Of a stretch of DNA of 21,518 nt, positions 11,328-18,700 are shown one piece after another; position 1 is the stretch's first letter; each line of letters starts with the position of its first letter. The notes under the pieces were generated by a model that was not told where the DNA came from, made no database searches, and saw nothing but the letters and a program-made list of their open reading frames with translations. The position numbers and the translations under genes are program-made. This stretch comes from CAZOWW01 sp964583765 (GTDB lineage Bacteria; Actinomycetota; Actinomycetes; Actinomycetales; Kineosporiaceae), in assembly GCA_964583765.1 (NCBI GenBank), contig CAZOWW010000103.1:1-21518 (forward strand), written 5' to 3'.

Positions 11328-14098
11328 CCGGGCCGATGGCGGAGCCGGTCTCCGCTGCGGGGACCGAGCCCCTGGACGGCGACAGTCCTCCGTCGACGGA
11401 TGAGGCACGACAGGACGGCGACGAACGGCGTCCGTTGGCTGAGCTGTTCCGCGAACTGCGGACCTCGCGCACCGGGCTGGCGCCGCGGGAGGCGGTTCGC
11501 AGATTCGCCGTACACGGTCCGAACGAGCTGATCCGCCGGGGTGGCGCGCAGTGGCCCCGCCAGTTGCTGGCGCAGTTCACCCAACCCCTGGCGATCCTGC
11601 TTGCCCTCGCCGCCGCTTTGGCCTGGATGGGTGGCACCCACGCGTTGTGCCTCGCGGTGGTCGCGGTGATCCTTCTGAACGCCGGGTTCGCCTTCGTGCA
11701 GGAGAGGCAGGCCGAACGGGCCGTGGAAGCGCTGGCCGCCTTCCTGCCCGCCACTGCGCGGGTGGTGCGTGGCGGGACGGAGGTCGAGGTGCCGGCACGG
11801 GACCTGGTGCCGGGCGATGTCCTGCTGGTGGGGGAGGGGGAGCGGGTCTGCGCCGATGCCCGGTTGATCGAGGGCTCTGTCGAGATGGACCTGTCCGCGC
11901 TGACCGGTGAATCGGCCCCGGTCGCCCGTTCGGCGGATCCGACGTCACCGCTCGGACCGGTCTCGGAGGCTCGCGATCTGGTGTTCAGCGGCACCACCTG
12001 CACCAGAGGTGAGGCCATCACTGTCGTCACCCGGACGGGAATGCACACCGAGTTGGGGCGTATCGCCGCGCTGTCGCAGCGTGGCCGCCCCGAGCCGAGC
12101 CCACTCGAGAGGCAGGTGCGGCGCGCCACCTGGATCATCGCCGTCGTGGCGGTCGTGGTCGGGGTGGCCTTCCTGCCACTCGGTGTATTGGCCGGCTTGG
12201 GTTGGACCGCGGCGAGCGGCTTCGCGATCGGACTGATCGTGGCGAACGTGCCGGAAGGGTTGCTGCCGACGATCACGCTGGCGCTGGCCGCCGGAGTTCG
12301 TGAGCTGGCGCGGCGCGGTGCGGTGGTCAAGCGATTGTCGGCGGTGGAGATGCTCGGATCCGTCACCGTGATCTGCACCGACAAGACGGGCACGCTCACC
12401 GAGAACCGGATGCGGGTCACCGAGCTGTGGCTGCCCGGAGGGTCGTCGGATCTCGCGGCCTCGCGCCAGGACCCGCGGGCACGGCTGCTCGCCCTGACGG
12501 CGGCGGCCTGCACCACGGCCGCCGCGCCATCAGCGGACCGGCCCGACGGGACGGGTGACCCGACCGAACTGGCGTTCCTGGACTTGGCCGTCCGGGTCGG
12601 GGTCGCCCAGGACGCAGCTCGGCGTGCCGGCGCGCGCCGTGCGGCATTCCACTTCGATCCTCGGCTGCAGCGGATGTCGACGGTGGACGAGGAACCGCGA
12701 GGGCTGACGGTCCACACCAAGGGCGCGCTCGAGTCGGTGCTGCCGTGCTGCACGCGGCTGCTGGACGACCAGGGCCAGGAAGTCCCGATCACCTCCGAAT
12801 GGCGCCGTGGGCTGAAGGAGGCGCTCGACGCCTACGCCGGGCGTGGGCTGCGCGTGCTCGCCGTCGCTCGTCGTGAACTGGGTCCCGGTCTGCCCGTACC
12901 GGGCACCCGGGAGCAGGCGGAGTCCGGCCTGGTACTGCTCGGTCTGGTGGGCATGCTCGATCCGCCGCGGGCCGGGGTCCCCGCGGCGGTGGTCGACGCA
13001 CACCGCGCCGGTCTCCGGATCCACGTCATCACCGGTGACTACGGCCCGACCGCCGCTGAGATCGCCCATCAGGTCGGGATCGGACTCGAGCATGGGCGCA
13101 TCGTGACCGGCGTCGAGCTCGACCGGCTGGACGATCCTGCGCTCGACGAGCTGCTCGACGGCGGCGAGGAGATCGTCTTCGCCCGGTCCTCGCCGGAGGT
13201 GAAGCTACGCATCTGCGAGGCCCTGCACGCCCGGGGGCAGGTGGTCATCATGACCGGGGACGGCGTGAACGACGCACCTGCGCTGCGGCACGCGGACATC
13301 GGGGTCGCCATGGGGCGGTCCGGCACGGACGTCGCTCGCGAGGCGGCGACGATGGTCCTCACCGACGATGACTTCGCCACCATCGTCACCGCGGTGGACG
13401 CCGGGCGCAGGGTGTTCGACAACGTCCGCAAGTTCGTGCTGTACATCTTCGCCCACGCCGTCCCCGAGGTGGTGCCGTTCCTGATCTTCGCGCTCTCCGG
13501 TGGCGCCGTACCGCTGCCGCTGACGGTGCTGCAGATTCTGGCCATCGACCTGGGAACCGAGACCTTGCCGGCGCTCGCCCTGGGCCGCGAGCCCGCGGAA
13601 CCGGGACTGATGAGTCGGCCGCCGAGGCCGCGCACCGATGCCGTGATCGACCGCGCGCTGTTGATCCGCGCGTGGGCCCTGCTCGGATCGGTGTCGGCCG
13701 TGCTGGTGACCGCGGGTTTCTTCGCCGTCCTGTGGCGCGCGGGGTGGCACCCCGGGGACCCCACGGACGCCTCCTCGACCCTGCACCACGCGTATCTGCA
13801 GGCCACCACGGTCACCTTCGCTGGGATCGTCGCCTGTCAGATCGGGACCGCGTTCGCCGCGCGCACCGACCGCGCCTCGCTGTTCACGGTGGGGGTGTTC
13901 TCCAACCGGTTGCTGTTGTGGGGGATCGCCGCCGAACTGCTGTTCACCGCGGCGGTGATCTACCTGCCGCTCCTGCAGGGCGTCTTCGGTACCGCGGCCC
14001 TCGATCCCCAGCAGCTGGCGATGATCGCGCCGTTCCCGCTCGTCGTCTGGGGCGTGGACGAGCTCGTGCGATGGGCCCGGCGTCGTCGGACGAGGTGA
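11324..14098 (+). CDS. P2-type cation-transporting ATPase resembling Na,K-ATPase alpha subunits
   Basis: A 924-aa protein of normal P2 length. In order: N-terminal cation ATPase domain; actuator TGES at 194-197; M4 with VANVPEGLLPTITLALA (P310); phosphorylation site DKTGTLTEN (D353); nucleotide domain; hinge GDGVNDAP (645-652); M5-M6 and four further helices. M5 reads HAVPEVVPFLIF (E715) and M6 reads AIDLGTETLPALAL (D742, E746). They align with the IPEITPFLIF and IDLGTDMVPA cation-site helices of Na,K- and H,K-ATPases. Classical SERCA-type bacterial Ca pumps have PEGLP in M4, not PEGLL. It should pump a cation across the cytoplasmic membrane; Na, K, H or Ca cannot be decided. ATG 11324 follows GGGGGAG by about 5 nt. 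Confidence 0.93.
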   Translation: MTGPMAEPVSAAGTEPLDGDSPPSTDEARQDGDERRPLAELFRELRTSRTGLAPREAVRRFAVHGPNELIRRGGAQWPRQLLAQFTQPLAILLALAAALAWMGGTHALCLAVVAVILLNAGFAFVQERQAERAVEALAAFLPATARVVRGGTEVEVPARDLVPGDVLLVGEGERVCADARLIEGSVEMDLSALTGESAPVARSADPTSPLGPVSEARDLVFSGTTCTRGEAITVVTRTGMHTELGRIAALSQRGRPEPSPLERQVRRATWIIAVVAVVVGVAFLPLGVLAGLGWTAASGFAIGLIVANVPEGLLPTITLALAAGVRELARRGAVVKRLSAVEMLGSVTVICTDKTGTLTENRMRVTELWLPGGSSDLAASRQDPRARLLALTAAACTTAAAPSADRPDGTGDPTELAFLDLAVRVGVAQDAARRAGARRAAFHFDPRLQRMSTVDEEPRGLTVHTKGALESVLPCCTRLLDDQGQEVPITSEWRRGLKEALDAYAGRGLRVLAVARRELGPGLPVPGTREQAESGLVLLGLVGMLDPPRAGVPAAVVDAHRAGLRIHVITGDYGPTAAEIAHQVGIGLEHGRIVTGVELDRLDDPALDELLDGGEEIVFARSSPEVKLRICEALHARGQVVIMTGDGVNDAPALRHADIGVAMGRSGTDVAREAATMVLTDDDFATIVTAVDAGRRVFDNVRKFVLYIFAHAVPEVVPFLIFALSGGAVPLPLTVLQILAIDLGTETLPALALGREPAEPGLMSRPPRPRTDAVIDRALLIRAWALLGSVSAVLVTAGFFAVLWRAGWHPGDPTDASSTLHHAYLQATTVTFAGIVACQIGTAFAARTDRASLFTVGVFSNRLLLWGIAAELLFTAAVIYLPLLQGVFGTAALDPQQLAMIAPFPLVVWGVDELVRWARRRRTR

Positions 14099-14103
14099 GG
14101 TGG

Positions 14104-14901
14104 GTGAGGGTCCGATCCCGGCACCCGTCCACGTCGGCGCGGGGACGACGATCAGGACGGCCAGGTGCCCGGGACCGTCGACCGGACGGGAGTGCCCTCA
14201 GGGTCGCCGCCACCTGGCCCGCCGCGGTGATCCCCAAGGCCGGCTGGGGGCAGGCACTGCCGGTGTTCCTCGACCCGCGGCGGGTCACGGTGGACAACCT
14301 GGCGCTGTCCGGGGCGAGTCCCAAGAGCTTCATCGAGGTGGGGCGGCTCGACCTGATCGCCGAGGCCATCCGTCCCGGCGACTACCTGCTCATCTCCTTC
14401 GGGCACAACGACGAGAAGACCGACGACCGGCACACCGACCCCTTCACCACTTGCCAGGAGTACCTCACGCGGTACATCGACGTCGCCCGTGCGCACGGTG
14501 CGCACCCGGTGCTGGTCACCCCGGTGGAGCGCCGTCGGTTCGACGTCGCCGGCCACGCCACCGCCAGCCACGGCGAGTACCCGCAGGCCATGCGGGAACT
14601 GGGTGCCACGGCCCGGGTGCCGGTGATCGACCTGACGGCGATGAGCATGGCGTTGTGGGACTCCTTGGGGGTCGAGGGCACCAAGGACTACTTCCTGTGG
14701 CTGGACGCCGGTGAGGCACTCGGCTTCCCCGACGGGTCCGCCGACAACACCCACTTCCAGGCGCACGGTGCGATCGAAGTAGCCCGGCTCGTGATCGGTG
14801 CCATGGTCGCCCGGCACGTCCTGCCCCGGCTGCTGGCCGTGCGCCTGCACGCCCCCGTCCCGGACCGGGTGCTGGTCTGGCCCGAGACCATCCTGTCCTG
14901 A
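14104..14901 (+). CDS. SGNH/GDSL hydrolase, rhamnogalacturonan-acetylesterase-like, block I degraded
   Basis: From AGWGQAL onward the protein follows RhgT/YesT-type esterases. Block II region is NLALSGASPKSFIEVGRLD; block III is SFGHND; there is a long VLVTPVERRRFD stretch; block V is ADNTHF, supplying the catalytic D-xx-H. These enzymes remove acetyl groups from sugars. The catalytic serine normally sits in an N-terminal GDST motif 10-20 residues before AGWGQ. At that place this frame reads RPDGSALRVAATWPAAVIPKAGWGQ, with DGS instead of GDS and no upstream strand or signal peptide. GTG 14104, 5 nt after the ATPase stop, is the only reasonable start. The gene may be an N-terminally damaged pseudogene, the product of a compensated frameshift, or an inactive paralogue. 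Confidence 0.7.
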   Translation: MRVRSRHPSTSARGRRSGRPGARDRRPDGSALRVAATWPAAVIPKAGWGQALPVFLDPRRVTVDNLALSGASPKSFIEVGRLDLIAEAIRPGDYLLISFGHNDEKTDDRHTDPFTTCQEYLTRYIDVARAHGAHPVLVTPVERRRFDVAGHATASHGEYPQAMRELGATARVPVIDLTAMSMALWDSLGVEGTKDYFLWLDAGEALGFPDGSADNTHFQAHGAIEVARLVIGAMVARHVLPRLLAVRLHAPVPDRVLVWPETILS

Positions 14902-15020
14902 TCTCGGCCGTGGGGTGTGCCGGATCGGAGTGGCGGTGAGGACGACAGGCACCACCGGGCCTGCACGGTCCACGTGGTCCTCGCGGTCCACGCAATCCGC
15001 ACGGTCCTCGCCTTGCCGCG

Positions 15021-15791
15021 TCAGCGGGTTCGGGTGTCCGGCGGCCGCTCGGTGCGAACGGGGTTGCCGCGGATGAGCTCGTCGTGCAGGTGACGGCGGA
15101 CGGCGTCGGCTGAGCGGACTTCTGCTGCATCGATCTCGGCGAGGCGGCGGCGCAGCAGGCCGAGGGCCAGGCGCCGGTTGGCCTGAAGGTGCCGCTCGTC
15201 ATCCACGACGACGACCAGGCCGGTGGGCCGGTGGATCGCTCGCACAGCAGTGCTGGCCTTGTTGCGGTGCTGGCCGCCGGGTCCGCCGGTGCGGCACGCC
15301 ACCACGTGGACGTCGGCCTCGTCGAAGGTGGTGCCGCGGGGTTGGGGCTCACAGATCCGGGCGGTGACGTACCAGTTCTTCCGGCCGGCGGACGCTCGGT
15401 AGGGGCTCGGGGCCTGCCAGCACAGGGTTCCTGTCCAGGACCGGGCGAGTGCCTCGGCGTCGGACCCGGTGATCCGTAGCAGCAGGGATCGCCAGCTGTC
15501 GGGCCGTTCCCCGGGGACGGAGTCCCGGCGTCGTACGTGCAGGCCGCGGGCTGCGGCTTCGGCTTCTAGGCGGGTGGCCAGTTCGGCGACGGCCCAGGCG
15601 CATTCCTGGGGCCCGCGTCCCGCCGAGAGCAACAGGTCCACCTGCGCGGGGTGGGCCCGGTCCTGCTTGGTCTGGCCGCGGCGCCAGGCGTCGTCCCGCA
15701 CGGTCTGGTCCCGCCCGCCGTCGTCCCGCACGGTCTGGTCCAGCTCGGGTGGGTGCCCGGTCTGGCGCCGGGGGCGGGGTCCGGGCGTCAA
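15021..15791 (-). CDS. prfH: Peptide chain release factor H (PrfH), RtcB-associated
   Basis: A 256-aa reading. The domain starts LLLSAGRGPQECAWAVAEL, continues through CWQAPSPYRASAGRKNWYV, and contains the peptidyl-hydrolysis motif GGPGGQHRNKAS (G172-G173-Q174), closing with the family-typical ELIRGNPVR. PrfH lacks the stop-codon recognition domains of RF1/RF2. It releases peptides from ribosomes damaged in the decoding centre so that the RtcB partner can reseal the 16S rRNA. The upstream rtcB stop overlaps TTG 15791 (TTGA), giving coupled translation. An internal GTG 15641 would start right at the domain and give the usual ~206-aa length; the ~50 extra residues are repeat-rich, so the start is uncertain. 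NKAS replaces the NKT/NKV seen in other GGQ proteins. Confidence 0.9.
   Translation of the reverse strand: MTPGPRPRRQTGHPPELDQTVRDDGGRDQTVRDDAWRRGQTKQDRAHPAQVDLLLSAGRGPQECAWAVAELATRLEAEAAARGLHVRRRDSVPGERPDSWRSLLLRITGSDAEALARSWTGTLCWQAPSPYRASAGRKNWYVTARICEPQPRGTTFDEADVHVVACRTGGPGGQHRNKASTAVRAIHRPTGLVVVVDDERHLQANRRLALGLLRRRLAEIDAAEVRSADAVRRHLHDELIRGNPVRTERPPDTRTR
15689..15741 (-). repeat. 23-bp direct repeat, 30-bp period, in the prfH 5' region
   Basis: A 23-bp segment containing cccgcacggtctggtcc occurs at 15689-15711 and 15719-15741. The 30-bp period keeps frame and encodes a repeated DQTVRDD motif upstream of the PrfH domain. Confidence 0.9.
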
Positions 15792-17122
15792 CGTCGGCGC
15801 CGGGGGCGACGGCCGGGTCCGGGCGGTTCGTGGTGGCGTGCGGGTTCGGCGTCCGGGGTCTTGTAGGTGATGATCGGGATGGTCGTGGCCAGGGGTGTGG
15901 CCAGATCGTGGCTGGTCAGGTCGGCGACGACCTGGTCGATCCGCTTGTAGGCGTCGGGGGCCTCCTCGAACAGCAGGTGTCGGTCCCCGCAGATGACGAG
16001 GGATCCCAGCCGGGTGCGGCGCAGTTCGCGGACGGTGTGCTTGGCCTGGCCGCGGCGAAGGGCGTCGGCCCGGGACATCTTGCGTCCGGCTCCGTGGGCG
16101 ATGGAGAAGTTCGCCTGGGCACCGGCGTGTGCGGTCACCGGATAGGAGGGGGTGCCGCGGGAGCCAGCCACCAGGACGAGCCCGTCGCCGGGAGCGGCAC
16201 CCTTGCGGTGCAGGTACCCGCCCTCACAGGGTTCGATCGAGTTGTGTGTCAGGTCCAGGAGCGGGTCCCTCAGTTCGGTACCCAGGGCATGGGCGATGCG
16301 GGCGGCGATCACCCTGCGGTTCACCGACGCCCACCGGACCGCCTGGTCGTGTGCGGCCAGGTAGGCGGCGGGGTCAGGGGCCGGGGCGGCGCCGTGCCCT
16401 TCGGTGTGGGCGCGCAGAATGCGCTCTCCCCACGCGCGAGAACCGCTGTGCACGATCAGGACCAGGCGGCCCTCGGCCAGGCCGGCGGCGTCGTCCGGTC
16501 CGCCGGAGCCGACCTGCCCGGCGATCCCGGCTCCCACGGGGGACAGGAGCGGGCCGATCCGGGCGAGCTCCGCGAAGTGGTTGCCGCGTCCGAGCGTGCC
16601 CAGACCGCCGAGACCGCCGAGACCGCCCTGACCGCCCTGACCGCCCTGACTGTCCGGGGTGCCTCCGGGTACCCCGTCGGGGCTCGCGTCGGGCACGGCC
16701 GCCCAGGCCGGGTGGTCAGCGTCCCGCTCGGGGTCCAGGGCCCGGTCCAGGTTGGGGAAGCGGGCGGCCAGACGCTCGGGATCGGCCCGGCGCAGCGTGA
16801 TCGGGAAGACCGTGATCCCGCACCCGATGTCCGAACCGGCGAGGTGCGGGTAGAGCAGCGTCGAGGTCATCGCGGCCCCGACAGGAGCACCCTTGCCCGG
16901 GTGCAGATCGGGCATGCCGGCGACGTGGAGCATGCCCGGCAGGGCCGCGACCTGCTCACACTGACGCAGCGCGTCGGACTCGATCCAGCTGGACGGGCTG
17001 GCGAACACCCGCACCGAGGCCGGGACTTCCCCCTGCGCGGCTCCTGGACCGGATCCGGACAGCCCGGCGCCGAGCGCGGGGGAGTCGGACCTGAAGGAGC
17101 CGAGCGCGGGGGGATCGGACAT
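15788..17122 (-). CDS. rtcB: RtcB-type RNA ligase (PrfH-associated RtcB2 group)
   Basis: About 444 aa from ATG 17122. RtcB joins RNA 2',3'-cyclic phosphate or 3'-phosphate ends to 5'-OH ends using GTP and manganese. Visible active-site elements are SDIGCGI (C101), GNHF (H182), VHSGSRAWG (H225), IAHGAGRKMSR (H343, the guanylylated-histidine region) and VAGSRGTPSYPV. The last reads SRGT where general RtcB has SMGT. The core begins at VRVFASPSSWIESDALRQCEQ. The N-terminal ~35 residues are repetitive Pro/Ser/Gly and the start is uncertain (ATG 17137 is also possible; no Shine-Dalgarno sequence at either). A Gly-rich repeat is inserted just before GNHF. It overlaps prfH, so the pair forms a two-gene RNA-repair operon. 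Confidence 0.93.
   Translation of the reverse strand: MSDPPALGSFRSDSPALGAGLSGSGPGAAQGEVPASVRVFASPSSWIESDALRQCEQVAALPGMLHVAGMPDLHPGKGAPVGAAMTSTLLYPHLAGSDIGCGITVFPITLRRADPERLAARFPNLDRALDPERDADHPAWAAVPDASPDGVPGGTPDSQGGQGGQGGLGGLGGLGTLGRGNHFAELARIGPLLSPVGAGIAGQVGSGGPDDAAGLAEGRLVLIVHSGSRAWGERILRAHTEGHGAAPAPDPAAYLAAHDQAVRWASVNRRVIAARIAHALGTELRDPLLDLTHNSIEPCEGGYLHRKGAAPGDGLVLVAGSRGTPSYPVTAHAGAQANFSIAHGAGRKMSRADALRRGQAKHTVRELRRTRLGSLVICGDRHLLFEEAPDAYKRIDQVVADLTSHDLATPLATTIPIITYKTPDAEPARHHEPPGPGRRPRRRR
16598..16650 (-). repeat. 9-bp tandem repeats encoding a Gly-rich loop in RtcB
   Basis: Degenerate 9-bp units (gagaccgcc and ctgaccgcc on the plus strand) repeat about six times. On the minus strand they encode GGQGGQGGLGGLGGLG, immediately before the manganese-binding GNHF motif. 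The unit length is a multiple of three, so changes in copy number would alter loop length without frameshift. Confidence 0.85.
17071..17120 (-). repeat. 30-bp period repeat at the rtcB 5' end
   Basis: cgagcgcggggg followed by a tcggac block occurs at 17071-17090 and 17101-17120 with a 30-bp period. It encodes repeated SPALG / PPALG elements at the start of RtcB. Confidence 0.75.
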
Positions 17123-17810
17123 GGGAGAGCCAGGCATGAAGGAGCCGGGCACAGAGGATCCGGGTTCGGGGGAGACGCGAGGTGAGAACTGGGCAGACAA
17201 GGAGACGGTCTTCCTGTGGGACAGGCACGGACTCGGGACGGGCGCGGCGCGGGCCAAGGAGTACCGCAGCGCGGTCAACGGCCGCCGCCACAACCGGGGC
17301 AAGGCGCCGGGTGGGGAGACCGCGCAGAAGACACGGCACGATCGAGGTGCCGGCCAAGCCCGTCAGAACGTCATGGTCGCCAGACTCCCGGCATCGCCAG
17401 GTCCACGGCAACCCATTTTCGGGCGACCACGAGGGCCGGCGTCCACCGGATCGCCGCCGCCCCTCGCGCACACGGCGCTCCGGGCGCTTCCACCGGCCTG
17501 GAGTTGTTTCCACGACTGAACCGGCTCACCCCGCCCGAACCATCGCGGCTCCCTCGCCGTAGCCGCCCGTGGTGCGGCGCGTGCCGGAATGCGCGCGCAA
17601 CTCCGCGGAATGGCGGGACATCCGCCGGCGACTTCGCTGGTGCCGTCAGGGTGCGGGCTCGGACGGGTGGCGGTCGCCGGTGAGCCGGATCCGCTGTGGA
17701 CCCTTCGGCATCGGGTGTCCCGGCCCTCGATCCGACGCAGGCAAAGGTGCCGGTCAGAGTTTCCCCATCGGGATGTCCGATCAGCACTTCCGGCATGTCG
17801 GGTCCGCGGC
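17123..17810. other. Gap between rtcB and the secreted-protein gene
   Basis: About 690 nt without a supportable gene. The rtcB frame stays open on the minus strand to TTG 17302, but its translation loses any domain character, so it is probably 5' untranslated or promoter sequence for rtcB-prfH. No clear sigma-70 boxes for rtcB were recognised, which leaves room for an alternative sigma factor. No repeats or strong dyads were seen in 17303-17760. Confidence 0.35.
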
Positions 17811-17816
17811 TACAGT
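17811..17816 (+). promoter_or_regulatory. -10 box for a leaderless secreted-protein mRNA
   Basis: TACAGT ends 8 nt before ATG 17825 and no Shine-Dalgarno sequence is present (the intervening bases are C-rich). Transcription would start at or next to the start codon. The -35 region (ttccgg at 17788) is weak. Confidence 0.45.
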
Positions 17817-17824
17817 CACCCCCC

Positions 17825-18379
17825 ATGACGAAATCATTGGTGCGCGGGCTGCGCCTCGTCGCCGCTGCCACGCTGGTGGCTGGGTTTCTCGCCAGCCCGG
17901 CCAGTTCCGCCCACGCGAGCTGGACCTGGACCCTCACGGACGGTTTCGAGACGAACGCCGCCGCCACGTGGAGTTTCGACATCGCAGGATCGGGCCAAGG
18001 GACTTTCGAGCAGTACGGCGACGGCCCTCCGCACACCGGCAGCTGGTACGCGGACGAGGTGACGTTCTCCGGCTGGATCGGGGTCCGGCGGACCATCGCC
18101 GTCCCCATCAGCCCGGGAATGCACCTGCCCTGCACGCTCATGTTCTGGGTCATGGCACAACCGGGACAGAAGCTCAACATCGAGGCAATCGACCAGGCGA
18201 CGTGGACCTACGACGGGGTCAAGAGCTTGACCACCACGGCTGCCGGCAACACCTGGGTCGCCTATTCGACCGCGTTCACCACTTCCGCCTCGGCCGTCGT
18301 CGTGCGGCTCACCGCGGGCAATTACACCCGCTATCGGGTGAAAGTCGACGACATGTACGTCACCTGCACCTACGCCTGA
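17825..18379 (+). CDS. Secreted beta-sandwich-like protein of unknown function
   Basis: A 184-aa protein with a classical signal peptide: MTKSLVRGLRLVAAATLVAGF, then ASPASSAHA with a likely cleavage before SWTW. The mature part is rich in Trp, Tyr, Thr and Ser and reads as beta strands: LTDGFETNAAATWSFDIAG, GSWYADEVTFSGW, LMFWVMAQPGQKLNIEAID, and a final YRVKVDDMYVTCTYA. This resembles carbohydrate-binding-module-like jelly-roll domains, which often begin DGFE... and end with a VDDVxV strand. Two cysteines (in LPCTL and VTCTY) could form a disulphide. No catalytic motif was seen. It probably stands alone, with a promoter directly upstream and a strong hairpin after it. Confidence 0.75.
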   Translation: MTKSLVRGLRLVAAATLVAGFLASPASSAHASWTWTLTDGFETNAAATWSFDIAGSGQGTFEQYGDGPPHTGSWYADEVTFSGWIGVRRTIAVPISPGMHLPCTLMFWVMAQPGQKLNIEAIDQATWTYDGVKSLTTTAAGNTWVAYSTAFTTSASAVVVRLTAGNYTRYRVKVDDMYVTCTYA

Positions 18380-18391
18380 ACTCGATCTGTC

Positions 18392-18424
18392 GTGCCGGTG
18401 AGCGCTCTCGTCGCTCACCGGCAC
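18392..18424 (+). terminator. Strong 13-bp hairpin after the secreted-protein gene
   Basis: GTGCCGGTGAGCG (18392-18404) pairs perfectly with CGCTCACCGGCAC (18412-18424) around a 7-nt loop, starting 12 nt after the stop codon. No T-run follows, which is common in actinobacterial terminators. Confidence 0.7.
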
Positions 18425-18479
18425 AGCCCCGGCATCCGGTCGGGCGTCCTGCCGGAGTGAGGCCGGTCAGGGCGAGTGA

Positions 18480-18626
18480 TCCTCAGCATCGCCCGGCCGG
18501 GACGTCTATCAGGCTGCGGACAGCAACACCGCCCAGGTCACCGGGCGGATCTGCGGGGCGTCGATGAAGGGGCCCGGCGCCCAGTTCGCTCGCATCTACG
18601 GCATCCATGAGATCTGGGTGGGGTGA
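18480..18626 (+). pseudogene. Possible 3' remnant of a protein gene
   Basis: This frame is open without a plausible start from 18480 to TGA 18624-18626. It reads like a real protein end (GRDVYQAADSNTAQVTGR, then ICGASMKGPGAQFARIYGIHEIWVG), with balanced composition unlike the Arg/Pro-rich shadow frames around it. A TGA lies directly upstream in frame. It may be a truncated secreted protein; family unknown. The remainder of the 18425-18700 gap shows nothing. Confidence 0.35.
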
Positions 18627-18700
18627 GTGCTCGGTGGAAAGGCGAGGTGCCCAGCCGGTCCTGACCCTTCAGCGGCGCGCCAGGGACGATGGATCGGACA

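Noticed and set aside
11044..12792. 582-codon open frame on the minus strand
   Set aside because: Antisense to lemA and the ATPase, which carry unmistakable motifs. Its translation is Ser/Arg/Ala-rich low-complexity sequence.
14902..15020. Short repeats gcacggtcc / gcggtccac between the esterase and prfH
   Set aside because: Imperfect and short; no hairpin strong enough to call a terminator with confidence.
15749..17185. 478-codon plus-strand open frame
   Set aside because: Antisense to rtcB, which has all active-site motifs. The plus-strand product is a Gly/Val/Arg-rich shadow.
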